Assembly: GCF_000378965.1 (NCBI RefSeq)
Contig: NZ_KB900536.1
Location: 2,100,052 to 2,164,051 of the forward strand
DNA length: 64,000 nt
Origin: Thioalkalivibrio thiocyanodenitrificans ARhD 1
GTDB taxonomy: Bacteria; Pseudomonadota; Gammaproteobacteria; Ectothiorhodospirales; Ectothiorhodospiraceae
Direction: 5' to 3'
Positions within the stretch are counted from its first letter, which is position 1, and each line of letters opens with the position of its first letter. The position numbers and the translations under genes are program-made. Positions 50,060 to 59,177 of the stretch are shown piece by piece. The notes below the pieces were generated by a model. That model searched no databases, was not told the origin of the DNA, and was given only the letters and a program-made list of their open reading frames with translations.

Positions 50060-50364
50060 GAGACTCCCCCCTCAACCTTGAACCGCGGCTCATATTCCCA
50101 TGATCAGGTATTCACCGTTACCCATAATAGTACGCAGACTGCGAATGGGCGGACCGGACCACCGCCGGGAGAGGGTACCGGAAAGCGAATCGCGTGTGCA
50201 TGCATTGCCGGATGCAGGCCATCGGGCGGGCCGGGGGCGCGATGCCTCGATGCGCACCCCGGTGTGCGCCGGGAGTTCCTGCAACGCGAGCAGATGCGGG
50301 GCCGGAGAACGCAGCCGGCCCCGCATCCCTGACGCCCGGGACGGCATGCCCGTCCGTGCCGCCG
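50060..50364. other. Intergenic region with a 12-bp hairpin
   Basis: No gene seen. A perfect hairpin lies at 50294-50326 (ATGCGGGGCCGG, 9-base loop, exact complement), 39 bp beyond the P460 stop codon. It has no T tract, so its role as a terminator is uncertain. Confidence 0.5.
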
Positions 50365-50841
50365 TCAATCCCGCGGCCGGGTGAACACGTACTGCCTGTC
50401 CTCCTGCGAGGCATGGCAGGCGAAACACGACTGGCCGCCGTCGCCCACCAGGCGCTCGGTGCGGCTGTTGCCGGCGAAGCCTTCGAAGCCCCAGCCGCCG
50501 GTATCGGCGTAGCGCTGTGCGTCATACGCCATGACGCCGACCAGCTTGCGCTCACCCTCTTCCACCGCGTGTTCGCTGCGCACGGAGTGCAGCAGGTCGA
50601 AGACCAGCACGGCGCCATTTTCGTAACGGTTCCGTTCCAGGCCCGCGAGGGCCTTGTCGTTGGCGTAGATGTGGTGAACGCCGGCGAAGGGATCCTCCAG
50701 CGGGTGGCCGGGCAGGATGACCATGGACTTGACGTGATGCCAGGCGCGATACCCGTCCGGGTAGGGGACGCCGCTATCCTGGGCCAGGACGGAGCCCAGT
50801 GGGGCGCTGGCGATCGCCAGCGTGAGGAACAGATTGCGCAT
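50365..50841 (-). CDS. Cytochrome P460 family protein
   Basis: 158 residues with a signal peptide (LTLAIASAPLGSVLA). The c-type haem motif is C139-F-A-C142-H143 near the C-terminus. YPDGYRAWHHVKSMV and IYANDKALAG are family hallmarks; the lysine of NDKA is the candidate for the haem-Lys cross-link found in P460. Characterised members oxidise hydroxylamine and NO to nitrite or N2O. It diverges from the MarR-like gene, which probably controls it. Confidence 0.9.
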   Translation of the reverse strand: MRNLFLTLAIASAPLGSVLAQDSGVPYPDGYRAWHHVKSMVILPGHPLEDPFAGVHHIYANDKALAGLERNRYENGAVLVFDLLHSVRSEHAVEEGERKLVGVMAYDAQRYADTGGWGFEGFAGNSRTERLVGDGGQSCFACHASQEDRQYVFTRPRD

Positions 50842-50876
50842 GATTCAGCCTCCTTGAACAGTGACAGGGACTTGTC

Positions 50877-50891
50877 GTATCGACCCGATAC
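50877..50891. promoter_or_regulatory. Palindromic operator candidate between P460 and MarR genes
   Basis: GTATCG-ACC-CGATAC, a perfect 15-bp palindrome centred in the 107-bp divergent gap; a further half site CGATAC occurs at 50935-50940. MarR proteins bind such palindromes in divergent promoters. Confidence 0.5.
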
Positions 50892-50948
50892 TTTCTAACC
50901 TGTAGCGCAGACCTTGTCAAGGTGTTTTCGCGTCGATACTATCTGGCC

Positions 50949-51530
50949 ATGGACGACCCTGCTCGCCTGATCGAACTCCTGGAACGGCTGGGCAACCTGC
51001 TGCGTACGGAGCGCCGCCTTGCGGCACACACCGCCGGTCTCCAGCCGGTGCATCTACAGGCGCTCGCCTATCTCTCGCGCTGCAATCGCTACAGCAACAC
51101 CCCGGCCGCCGTCACCGCGTACCTGGGCACGACCAAGGGCACAGCCTCACAGTCGCTCGGGGTGCTGGAGCGCGCCGGGCTCATCGGCCGCCGCACCGAT
51201 CCGGACGACCGTCGCGTGGCGCGCCTGCATCTGACACCCAAGGGCGACAGGCTGCTGGGCGAACTCATGCCCCTGCCCGAATGGGAGACGTCCGCGCGAA
51301 GTCTGGATGCCGATCAGGTCCGGGCCGCCGCCGATACGCTGGAGTCACTGCTGCGCACCCGCCAGGCGTCGCGCCGCTGGCGCAGCTTCGGGGCCTGCCA
51401 TACCTGCCGGCACTTCCGGCGCGAGGGGGAAGATCAGTACCGCTGCGGTCTCACCGGGGAGCCGCTGCTTGTGGAAGAGACGCGCCTGATCTGCCACGAA
51501 CACGAGTGGCCGGAGAAGGCATCGGCCTGA
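50949..51530 (+). CDS. MarR-like regulator with C-terminal four-cysteine motif
   Basis: 193 residues from ATG 50949 (GTG 50922 upstream in frame). The winged helix covers about residues 30-105 (LGTTKGTASQSLGVLERAGLIGRRTDPDDRRV). After it, the last 45 residues contain C150-X2-C153-X12-C166-X15-C182 within CHTCRHFRREGEDQYRC. This is a potential Zn, Fe-S or thiol-redox site absent from ordinary MarR proteins. It diverges from the cytochrome P460 gene, so a nitrogen-oxide or redox sensor is a reasonable guess. Confidence 0.82.
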   Translation: MDDPARLIELLERLGNLLRTERRLAAHTAGLQPVHLQALAYLSRCNRYSNTPAAVTAYLGTTKGTASQSLGVLERAGLIGRRTDPDDRRVARLHLTPKGDRLLGELMPLPEWETSARSLDADQVRAAADTLESLLRTRQASRRWRSFGACHTCRHFRREGEDQYRCGLTGEPLLVEETRLICHEHEWPEKASA

Positions 51531-51624
51531 CCGGACAAACCCACCGGCCTGTTCACACGCAATACGTACGGGCCGCTCGCGAAGCATGCGAAGCAATATG
51601 CGTGTGGGTTGTGTAACCCGCATC

Positions 51625-51694
51625 GTAGGAGCCCGGTCCTCCGGGCGATCCTGCACAAACCAAACCCCCTTCGCCCGGAGGACCGGGCTCCTAC
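51625..51694. repeat. Long REP-like hairpin
   Basis: Two perfect 24-bp inverted arms (51625-51648 and 51671-51694) beginning GTAGGAGCCCGGTCCTCCGG, 22 bp apart. A diverged single arm occurs at 63652-63675, so this is a dispersed family. It lies between the MarR gene and the asparagine-synthase-like gene, where it could also end transcription. Confidence 0.75.
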
Positions 51695-51715
51695 CGGCAC
51701 AGCACGCCCCGGCGT

Positions 51716-53437
51716 TCAGCGATAAGGGATCTCCGCCAGTCTCTCGTCGTATCGCCGGATCACATCCAGGAACAGGGTCTTGGTGAGCCGTTCACTATCG
51801 GGCAGCCCGTAGGCCGCCTCGCAGACGGCGCGGCTGTTGAAGCCGGAGAGCGTATACAGGGCCGTGTCGAACTGATTGAAGCTCATGCTCGCCCACATGC
51901 CCATGTAGTACTCCCAGTAGAACAGGTCGTTGATGTCGTAACCCAGTGCCGCAATCGCGTCGTAGTCAGCGATCTCGTGAAATCGCTCGAACGCCGCCGA
52001 GGCACATCCACGGAAGCCGCGATCGTGCGCGTAGCGCCTGTCCTTGAGCCGGTCCGTGAAGATGCGCACCATCTCGCCCACCGATGCATCCCGCATCGGA
52101 GGTCGGTCCTTGTCCAGGCACTGAAGGATGCCACGGATGGCACTGGCACCGTGACCGTGAACAAACAGGGCTCCGGCCTCCTCCCCGTACAGACGGTACA
52201 TCCCGGCCAACGTGCCGGACGCTCCCCGGCAATTGCCGCTGTTACGAACACCGATCAAGGAGACATTGTTCACCCGGTCATTGTTCGCGTTGACTTCGGC
52301 GTGTACGCCGTCGAGACAGGATGCCACAAGTCGGACGGGCTCCCGTTCCCACCGCTTCAGGTTGAAACTGGTCCATGTCACCGTGCGAACATCAGCACCA
52401 TGACGACACAGGGCCGCGATCAATGTTCGGGAGTCGATCCCTCCCGTGATACTGACCACCGGGCGCACGGGCGGCCCCAGGAAATCGGCCAGACCGGCGA
52501 AATGGCGGTCGATCGTTCCGAAAAACGCCTCGAAACCGCACCGCCTTCGTGCTTGCCGCGGCCAATGCCGAATCGCCCGACGCGAACCGATGTCGTAGTA
52601 GAAGTTGGGAAGCAACAGACGGACGCCATCAAACATCGTTGCATCACCCGGAAGACTCTGCATGCCGAGATTCCGGAAGGCCCCCGTACAGACGAATGAC
52701 TCCAAGTCCCTGCGTCGCCCTGCGCCGAATACCAGCGAGATGATCTCGGGATGCGAACTCAGCGCAAATGCTCCCTCCCTGCGATAGCAGACCGAACGCG
52801 CGCCGAATGCATCATGAAAAACCTGCCCGGCACCGCCCCGCAGGACCAGCAGCGCAAACCTCCCGCCAAGGCGATCCAGAAGTTCCAAACGTTCATCATG
52901 ATCCGCGCCAGCCAACAGCGTCAGGGGGTCACCATCCCGACCGTCCGGCAGGAAGGCATCACCGATCAGCACCAGGTGTTCACTGCCGACACTGCGCTGT
53001 GAGATGCGCGTCTCGGGATGCCGATAAACCACGTACTCGCCAATCGTCATCCGCGGCCATAAGCGGGCAATGCGGTTCCATTCGGCCGTGCCCTCCGGGG
53101 TGTCGGCCGCCGCATGACAGAAGAAGCCGAACCGGAACAGCAGGCGCTCGGCGTGTTCACGCGGGACATTGTCAGGCGCCAGCATGGCGGTCATCCGGCG
53201 CTTCATGCCGGAGGCCCTGCGCAGGACCCGGGCCACCGGATCAGGTGTGCGGATCATGGGGTCGGGTGCAACCTCTTCATGTCGGAGCCTGTGACTGCCC
53301 ATTCCGGGTGCCGGAACAGGCATCGCGTTCAGGATACCGTCCACCCCGTGGGAATGCTCGTACGATGGGACGCGGCGTATCACCCTGACAACACCCCGGC
53401 CGGAGATCCCGGGGGCCTGCCTGCCGGATTCGGTCAT
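51716..53437 (-). CDS. Asparagine-synthase-like amidotransferase/adenylating enzyme
   Basis: About 573 residues from ATG 53437 (GGTGGGAG ribosome site); several internal ATGs such as 53257 remain possible. The N-terminal half resembles the Ntn-like part of AsnB relatives (LIGDAFLPDG, FALLVLRGGAGQVFHDAFGARSVCYRREG) but without an N-terminal catalytic cysteine. The C-terminal half has the PP-loop SITGGIDSRTLIAAL that adenylates a carboxylate. Proteins with this make-up include beta-lactam synthetase-like and lasso-cyclase-like enzymes. It is a single gene facing left, with no precursor peptide recognised. Confidence 0.75.
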   Translation of the reverse strand: MTESGRQAPGISGRGVVRVIRRVPSYEHSHGVDGILNAMPVPAPGMGSHRLRHEEVAPDPMIRTPDPVARVLRRASGMKRRMTAMLAPDNVPREHAERLLFRFGFFCHAAADTPEGTAEWNRIARLWPRMTIGEYVVYRHPETRISQRSVGSEHLVLIGDAFLPDGRDGDPLTLLAGADHDERLELLDRLGGRFALLVLRGGAGQVFHDAFGARSVCYRREGAFALSSHPEIISLVFGAGRRRDLESFVCTGAFRNLGMQSLPGDATMFDGVRLLLPNFYYDIGSRRAIRHWPRQARRRCGFEAFFGTIDRHFAGLADFLGPPVRPVVSITGGIDSRTLIAALCRHGADVRTVTWTSFNLKRWEREPVRLVASCLDGVHAEVNANNDRVNNVSLIGVRNSGNCRGASGTLAGMYRLYGEEAGALFVHGHGASAIRGILQCLDKDRPPMRDASVGEMVRIFTDRLKDRRYAHDRGFRGCASAAFERFHEIADYDAIAALGYDINDLFYWEYYMGMWASMSFNQFDTALYTLSGFNSRAVCEAAYGLPDSERLTKTLFLDVIRRYDERLAEIPYR

Positions 53438-53562
53438 GGCTCCCACCCCGGGGTCGTGCGGCTTCACAAAGCCGTGCGCGCCGTCCGGGTATATCCCCGC
53501 CTCTCGCTTTCCCGCCCCTGTTCTGTATCATTCCGGTCCTCACGCATCCCGAGAACCGACGC

Positions 53563-54321
53563 ATGACAACGGCCGCGGCGCCCTTCCTGTACGGCTATGT
53601 GTTCCTCGCGCTGGCGCTGGGCGGTCTGATCAAGGGCGTCGTCGGTGTCGGTCTGCCACTGCTCGGCATCTCACTGCTGGGGCTGGTCCTGGAGCCGAGA
53701 CTGGTGCTGGCCATCCTGGTGGCGCCCATCGTCGCCACGAATCTTCGCCAGTCCTTTGCGACGGGGCTGCCCAGGGAGGGTGTCCGGCGATTCTGGCCGC
53801 TGATCGCGCTGTTCATCGTGGCCACCTGGGGCGGTGCCCTCCTGCTGGTGCAGATCAATACGGCGCTGCTGCTGGCGATCCTGGGTGTCATTGTGGTGAT
53901 CTTCAGCGCCCTCAACCTGGTCAGCCCCAGGCTGTACCTGCCGCCCCGCCACGAGCGCTGGGCGGGCCCCACCGTCGGCCTGGCCGCCGGACTGCTTAAC
54001 GGGATCTCCACCGTCAACGGGCCGCCCCTGGTGATGTACCTGATGTCACTGCGGCTGGAGAAGGATACGTTCGTGGCCGCCTACGGCCTGATCGCACTGT
54101 GCGGCGCCATCCCCCTCGCCATCTCCTACGCCGCGGTGGGGGTGCTCGGGTGGCGGGAACTGTGGCTGTCGATGCTGGCCCTGATCCCGGTGTTCGTCGG
54201 CATGTGGGCCGGCGAGCGGATCCGCCACCGCATCAACCCGGTGCTGTTCCAGCGGGTCCTCCTGATCACCCTGATCGTGCTCGGCCTGAACCTGATCCGG
54301 CGAGGCGTGTTCGGGGCCTGA
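53563..54321 (+). CDS. TauE/SafE (TSUP) family membrane transporter
   Basis: 252 residues with about eight TM helices. GGLIKGVVGVGLPLLGISLL and GLAAGLLNGISTVNGPPLVMYLM are the duplicated TSUP signature. The family exports sulfite, sulfoacetate or related organosulfur anions, or imports other anions. The gene diverges from the asparagine-synthase-like gene and has no coupled neighbour. Confidence 0.88.
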   Translation: MTTAAAPFLYGYVFLALALGGLIKGVVGVGLPLLGISLLGLVLEPRLVLAILVAPIVATNLRQSFATGLPREGVRRFWPLIALFIVATWGGALLLVQINTALLLAILGVIVVIFSALNLVSPRLYLPPRHERWAGPTVGLAAGLLNGISTVNGPPLVMYLMSLRLEKDTFVAAYGLIALCGAIPLAISYAAVGVLGWRELWLSMLALIPVFVGMWAGERIRHRINPVLFQRVLLITLIVLGLNLIRRGVFGA

Positions 54322-54504
54322 GCGGCACCGCGACGGGAGGACCGGAAGGACATCAGCGTCCCGGACAACCCGGCATGGAGGCAGGCACCCTGGGGCCACC
54401 GGGCGTTACCGGGAGACCCGCCTGCCGGCGGCTGCATTCTGTCCCATACTCAGGGCGCAGGATCGACAGCGGGGTTCGCCCCCATTTCCCGAGGACTTCC
54501 GCAC

Positions 54505-55089
54505 ATGGCTTTCAACCGCATTCAAGCCCGCCCCCTCTGCACGAACGCCGAGTACACACTGTTCACGTCAAGCCTCGCCGGGGGTGTCACCGAACTCACA
54601 CCGGCACAGTTGCGCAGCAGGATCGAGCGCACCCGCAAGCTGCGCGACAAGTACCGCGACCTGTTCCAGCGCCAGCGCCTGGCGAACCGCGCACGCACGG
54701 GCACCCGGATGGGGGAGCGGCCGGACACCAATGAGCGCACCCGGGACAAGGCCACCCTGTTTGACGAGGCGCTCGGCCGCTTCGAGGCCCGTGCGGCAAA
54801 GCTGGCGGCGGCGGCCGAGCGGGACGCGCGCCGCAAAGCTGTCCGGGAGGCGCGCCTTGCGCAGACGGCGGCCCGGAAGAAGGGCGGCGCGAAGCCGGCC
54901 GCCGCACCGGGCCGGGGCAAACCCGGGACGGCAGGCCGCAAACGGCCCGGCGCGGCCGGCTATACCAGCGAATCGGCGCGGGCCGCTGCGCACGGCAAGA
55001 TGGCGCGCGACAACCGGGCAGGCGCCAGAAAGGGACAGGCGACGGCCGCAGGCAAGCGCAGCCAGGCGCGCCGGGACAGCCGGCGCTGA
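54505..55089 (+). CDS. Basic conserved hypothetical protein
   Basis: 194 residues. The N-terminal part (LFTSSLAGGVTELTPAQLRSRIERTRKLRDKYRDLFQRQR) is a helical domain found in small uncharacterised proteobacterial proteins. The rest is a Lys/Arg/Ala-rich, probably disordered tail (AARKKGGAKPAAAPGRGK), suggesting nucleic-acid binding. Starts at ATG 54505 behind GAGGA. Confidence 0.7.
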   Translation: MAFNRIQARPLCTNAEYTLFTSSLAGGVTELTPAQLRSRIERTRKLRDKYRDLFQRQRLANRARTGTRMGERPDTNERTRDKATLFDEALGRFEARAAKLAAAAERDARRKAVREARLAQTAARKKGGAKPAAAPGRGKPGTAGRKRPGAAGYTSESARAAAHGKMARDNRAGARKGQATAAGKRSQARRDSRR

Positions 55090-55212
55090 CGCCGTCCGCC
55101 CGGGACACCTTCAGGCAACCGACTGCACCTCAACGGTCATGCCGGGGTCGGCGTATACACAGGACCATGAGGCGGCCGGCGGGCGTCGCCCTTTCCCGGG
55201 AAGGGGAACGGC

Positions 55213-55467
55213 ATGGCACGACTGAAACTGGACCTGCATGCCATTTACAACCAGGGCCGGCAGATCGAGCAGGCACTGCAGGCGATCTTTGACGATGCCG
55301 AGAAGAAGCGCATCCGAACCGTGGAGATCATCCCGGGGAAAGGAACCGGGCAACTGAAGAAACGGGTTCTGAAGTTCCTGGAACGACCGGAGATCAAGGC
55401 CCGCTATCACCGCATCGAGAAGGATTCGAAGAACTTCGGCCGGCTGTTCGTTCATTTCCGACACTGA
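55213..55467 (+). CDS. Small Smr-domain protein
   Basis: 84 residues, essentially a lone Smr domain as at the C-terminus of MutS2. LDLHAIYNQGR corresponds to the DLHG motif and VEIIPGKGTGQLKKRV to the HGxGxGxLR motif, in which the first His is replaced by Pro. Smr domains are DNA/RNA nicking or binding modules. ATG 55213 has an AAGGGGA ribosome site. Confidence 0.85.
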   Translation: MARLKLDLHAIYNQGRQIEQALQAIFDDAEKKRIRTVEIIPGKGTGQLKKRVLKFLERPEIKARYHRIEKDSKNFGRLFVHFRH

Positions 55468-55516
55468 TTCGCGAGACCCTTCGACCGGACGGGAGGTCCG
55501 CGCCATCCTCCCGGCA

Positions 55517-56398
55517 TCAGGTTTTCCACGCAGCGAACATGTAGTTCGCGCCCGGGACGGGGCGATCCGGCAGGGGGAAATGCTTCGACCGGAAACCCTG
55601 GGCGGCCAGAAGCTTGCCGGCCTCCTCATAGCGCGCTCCCGCTACCGTATCTGTCGTTCCCGGTCGGGAACGTGCCAGATAAATCAGGGCGCTCTCCGTG
55701 ATCTCCATCATCTCGGGGTCTGGAAACTCCGCCTTGAGTCGGGTGAGCAGACGGCCGAGCCGCTCGACCATGATGTCCTGATCGAAGCTCCCCTCTGGCC
55801 GGGTCGTGCCGATAAAAGTGGCCAACCGCAATTCGGATGCCAGGCATCGATATGCTTCCAGTATCTCTTCGCGACCTGAACCCCGGGTTGCGGACGAGAA
55901 ATCGGTGATCAGCCGATTCACCAGGGCTTCGTAGTCACGCCGGCCTTCCGGCTCCGCCCACTCCTTGGCGACAAAGACGCCGTGATCCTTCAAACAGCCA
56001 TGCACCAGCCTGAACAGGGCTGTCCACTGGCCCGGGAACTCCAGGAACAGCAGGCCACCGTCACAAACCACGGCATCGAACGCATTGGCGAAGGACGGGC
56101 GCTCCTCGAGCCAGTCTCCCACGACCATCTCCACATTGCCCCAATCCCTGCCGCCAAGCTGTCGCAGGGCCTCCATGATCTCCGGGTCCCGCTCGATGCA
56201 GACAATTCGCCGGCCCCCCAGATCGATTGCCATATCCACCAGTTCCGGTGTGGTCCCCAGGATCAGGATGCTCCTGTCCACCAGGCTGCCGATCTGCTCA
56301 CGGTATAACGCCAGGCCCTCCGGGCCCGGCCTCACCGGCACCCGCAGGTTGTTCCATACGCTGCGGTACTTCGCGATGCGTTCCTGATCCATCGTCAT
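55517..56398 (-). CDS. Class I SAM-dependent methyltransferase-like protein
   Basis: 293 residues from ATG 56398 with a GGAGA ribosome site. The SAM fold reads SILILGTTPELVDMAIDLG, RIVCIERDPEIMEAL, VVGDWLEE and FDAVVCDGGLLFLEFPGQW. The motif I glycine-rich loop is GTTPE rather than GxGxG, so activity is likely but not certain. It follows the ATP-grasp gene by only 33 bp and is probably co-transcribed with it. Confidence 0.72.
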   Translation of the reverse strand: MTMDQERIAKYRSVWNNLRVPVRPGPEGLALYREQIGSLVDRSILILGTTPELVDMAIDLGGRRIVCIERDPEIMEALRQLGGRDWGNVEMVVGDWLEERPSFANAFDAVVCDGGLLFLEFPGQWTALFRLVHGCLKDHGVFVAKEWAEPEGRRDYEALVNRLITDFSSATRGSGREEILEAYRCLASELRLATFIGTTRPEGSFDQDIMVERLGRLLTRLKAEFPDPEMMEITESALIYLARSRPGTTDTVAGARYEEAGKLLAAQGFRSKHFPLPDRPVPGANYMFAAWKT

Positions 56399-56431
56399 GT
56401 CGATCGTCTCCAGGGTGCAATTGTCGGGGGG

Positions 56432-57244
56432 TCAGAAATCCTCGATGCCGCTCGCCAGGTCATCCAGGCGATCCTTGTACTCGTCCATGCGATGCGCCCC
56501 GCCGATGGTCTTGTTGACATCCAGCAGGATCACCTCGCCATCGTGCTCAACGTAATCGAAACGCCCGTAATCGAAGCCAAGCGCGGTCCGCCGGGCCTTG
56601 AGCGCATCGGGCACCTCCACGGGTTCCTCCGGGGTCACCGCATTACTGAACTTGACGATGGGCTGCGGGGACCCGAGCCGGCCGGCCCAGCCCTTCCCGC
56701 CCAGGAAGATCCAGTAACGCAGGTAGTACAGATCATCACGCCTCTCCGGAAGAAACCGCTCCACGACCAGGGCGGGGTTCTCCCACACCCCCGGAGGAAC
56801 CTCGGCCTTGCCGGCGAACACCGGGTAGCGGTCGGGCCTGATGGCCGCCACCTTCGCCCAGGCCCGCCCCCGACCGAATCGCGTCGGCAGATAGCGTGAC
56901 AACGGGTGCTCCGGCAGGCCGCCGCAGTTCGCGTCGGTCTTCACGACCACCGGTCCCGCGTAATCATCGCCGGGCGCCACCAGTTGCCTGCTGATCGCCC
57001 GCTTGGAGATGTCGACGGCCTGCCGGTTGAGGACAACCGGGTAGGATTTCAGGCAGTCGGAAATCCTGCCCGGCACCACCGTACGATCCACGTGAAGGAT
57101 GACGACATCCGCATCCGGCAGGTGCCGCGTCGTACGGCGCTTCAGGATCCTGTGACCGGCCTCGCGCCAACGCAGGGCGAGCGCATCGACCAGATAGCGG
57201 CGGCGCCAACCGAGCAAGTCGCCCAGGATGAGGATTCGTTTCAC
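56432..57244 (-). CDS. ATP-grasp-like ligase
   Basis: About 270 residues from GTG 57244; ATG 57343 upstream is an alternative, and neither has a good ribosome site. The order of elements is that of short ATP-grasp proteins: PVVLNRQAVDISKRAISRQL, AGPVVVKTDANCGGLPE (ATP lysine and Gly loop), ALVVERFLPE, and FDYGRFDYVEHDGEVILLDVNKTIG (metal site). It probably makes an amide bond to the product methylated by the next gene; this is inference. The 57245-57588 gap shows no other gene. Confidence 0.7.
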   Translation of the reverse strand: MKRILILGDLLGWRRRYLVDALALRWREAGHRILKRRTTRHLPDADVVILHVDRTVVPGRISDCLKSYPVVLNRQAVDISKRAISRQLVAPGDDYAGPVVVKTDANCGGLPEHPLSRYLPTRFGRGRAWAKVAAIRPDRYPVFAGKAEVPPGVWENPALVVERFLPERRDDLYYLRYWIFLGGKGWAGRLGSPQPIVKFSNAVTPEEPVEVPDALKARRTALGFDYGRFDYVEHDGEVILLDVNKTIGGAHRMDEYKDRLDDLASGIEDF

Positions 57245-57588
57245 GCGGCGGGCATCGGGAGGAAGCGGCGGGGACCTGCCTTGCCGGATTGGTATGACCC
57301 GGTTCCACGGGACCAGCCATCGGGCACGATAAGCGATGGCCATCGGTCGGCGGCATTCAAGATGCGTTCCTCAAACCTGCTCTGGAAGCAGGGCTCATGG
57401 GGGTCCTGGAGTAGGGGCCTGAATGCGCCCGGACCCATTATAGGGCCGACAAGACCCGGCCACCCAGCCCCCCGGGTGCCAGCACCCCGCGAAGGCCAGG
57501 GCATGCACCATCCCCGACCGCGAGCCCTGCCCCACGGATTTCCGCGGGCACACCCGCCGTCACAGCGTCACGATCGCCGGACCGACCC

Positions 57589-59037
57589 TCAGCAGCGGGA
57601 CCCGGATCCGGGCCCTTTGTGACTCGGCGGGGGCACAAACCCCGGACCCCGCTCCAGCAGATCGACAAACTCCCCGTAGCGCTGTTTCAGGCGCGCATTG
57701 TTCGCGGGGCGAAAGGTACTGCCGGGTGAGCTGCGCCGCCAGTGCGCCGGGCGGTTCGCGGCGAGCCAGGCCAGGCCGCGCGCCGTGGCCTCGGGATCCT
57801 CGTGACGGTGCACGGGAAGGCCGGCGAGATCGGCGATGCGCTGGCACAAACCGTCGAGCCGCGACAGACCGCCCGATGCCTGGATGGCGTGCAGGCTGTC
57901 CGGATGCATCTCCTCAAGATTGCGGTGCACCAGGAAGGCGATGCTGTCGATCACGGCGACGGCCCGCCGGGCCGCGGATCGCGTGGCCGGTATGAAACGC
58001 GCCTCGACATCCTGCCGCCAGTAGGGCGAACCCAGGCCGCCGATGCTGTTCACGAACAGCGGCGCATCCCGGATCTCGCCCAGCCATTCGGGCAGCCCGC
58101 GCAGGATGTCGGTGTCCGTCTGTTGCTGCAGCCAGCGGATGGCGCTGCCGACGCCGTTGACCGTCCCCTCCAGCAGATAGCGCCGCGCCCCGGCCGTGCT
58201 CCAGGCGATTCCGGCGAGCAGGTGGTCCGGCGCGGGCGGCGTCTCGCCCGCGTCGCGCAACAGGAAGGCACCGGTACCCAGATTGAGCAGCGCCTGATCC
58301 TCCGGCGGTTCCCCGCCGGCATGGATCGCCGCGTTCTGGTCGCCGCACAGGCAGGTGAGGGGGATGGCCGTGCCCGCCAGCACGCCGTGGGCCGCCAGCG
58401 TCGGAACGCAGGCGGGAAGCGACTCCGGGTCGATCCGGAACAACGCCGCCAGATCGCGGCTCCATTGCAATCGCCCGAGGTCGAACAGGAGGCTGCGCGC
58501 CGCGTTGCTGTGATCGGCGATCAGCGGGTGCCCCTCGAGCAGATGCCAGGCCAGGTAGCTGGCCAGCGGCCCCATGACCAGTGCGCCTTCCGCGTGCGCC
58601 CGCGCCACCGCCTCGTGGTGATCCAGCAGCCAGCGCATCTTGCCGGCCAGGTAATGGGGCGACAGCGGCAGACCCGTGACCCCGCGGATCCGCTTCTCAT
58701 GGGGCGCAAAGGCCCGGAGCAGATCCCTGCAGCGGGTATCCTGCCAGCTCAGGGCCGGGGCCAGCGCCCGGCCGCTGTCGCGGTGCCATGCCACCAGGGT
58801 GGAACGCTGAACCGCCAGGCCCGCGCAGCGCACCGGCCCGCCGGCCTTCGGCAGCACCTCGCCGATCACCGCGCGCACCGTCTCCAGCACCTGCTCCGGT
58901 GAGAGCTCCACCCAGCCCGGGTGCGGCTCGCGCTGATCCACGCCCGCCTCGTGGCGCGCGATCACCCCGCCGTGCGCGTCAAACAGCAGGGCGCGGCTGG
59001 CGTGGCTGCCCTGGTCAATGGCGAGAATGCACTCCAT
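57589..59037 (-). CDS. FGGY-family carbohydrate kinase (glycerol-kinase-like)
   Basis: 482 residues. The N-terminal phosphate loop AIDQGSHASRALLFD, the SWQDTRC segment, LCGDQNAAIHAGG and the C-terminal ATP loop IQASGGLSRLDGLCQRIADL are all present. The enzyme phosphorylates a polyol or sugar; it is similar in layout to GlpK but the substrate residues do not let me name it. No transporter or dehydrogenase gene is adjacent. Confidence 0.85.
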   Translation of the reverse strand: MECILAIDQGSHASRALLFDAHGGVIARHEAGVDQREPHPGWVELSPEQVLETVRAVIGEVLPKAGGPVRCAGLAVQRSTLVAWHRDSGRALAPALSWQDTRCRDLLRAFAPHEKRIRGVTGLPLSPHYLAGKMRWLLDHHEAVARAHAEGALVMGPLASYLAWHLLEGHPLIADHSNAARSLLFDLGRLQWSRDLAALFRIDPESLPACVPTLAAHGVLAGTAIPLTCLCGDQNAAIHAGGEPPEDQALLNLGTGAFLLRDAGETPPAPDHLLAGIAWSTAGARRYLLEGTVNGVGSAIRWLQQQTDTDILRGLPEWLGEIRDAPLFVNSIGGLGSPYWRQDVEARFIPATRSAARRAVAVIDSIAFLVHRNLEEMHPDSLHAIQASGGLSRLDGLCQRIADLAGLPVHRHEDPEATARGLAWLAANRPAHWRRSSPGSTFRPANNARLKQRYGEFVDLLERGPGFVPPPSHKGPGSGSRC

Positions 59038-59177
59038 GGCTCAAGTATGGTCCATCACCACCCAACGCCATTCGCCAAGGCCCGTATCGCCGGACCCTGA
59101 TCTCCCGGTCTTTCCCGGTGCGATACCTGCGGGCGCTCTCCGGATCGGCCGCGACATGGGTGTCCCCGGTCTCTGCT

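Noticed and set aside
54505-55108. Several long minus-strand frames over the basic hypothetical gene
   Set aside because: High GC content opens all frames here; only the plus-strand frame has a ribosome site and a conserved N-terminal domain.
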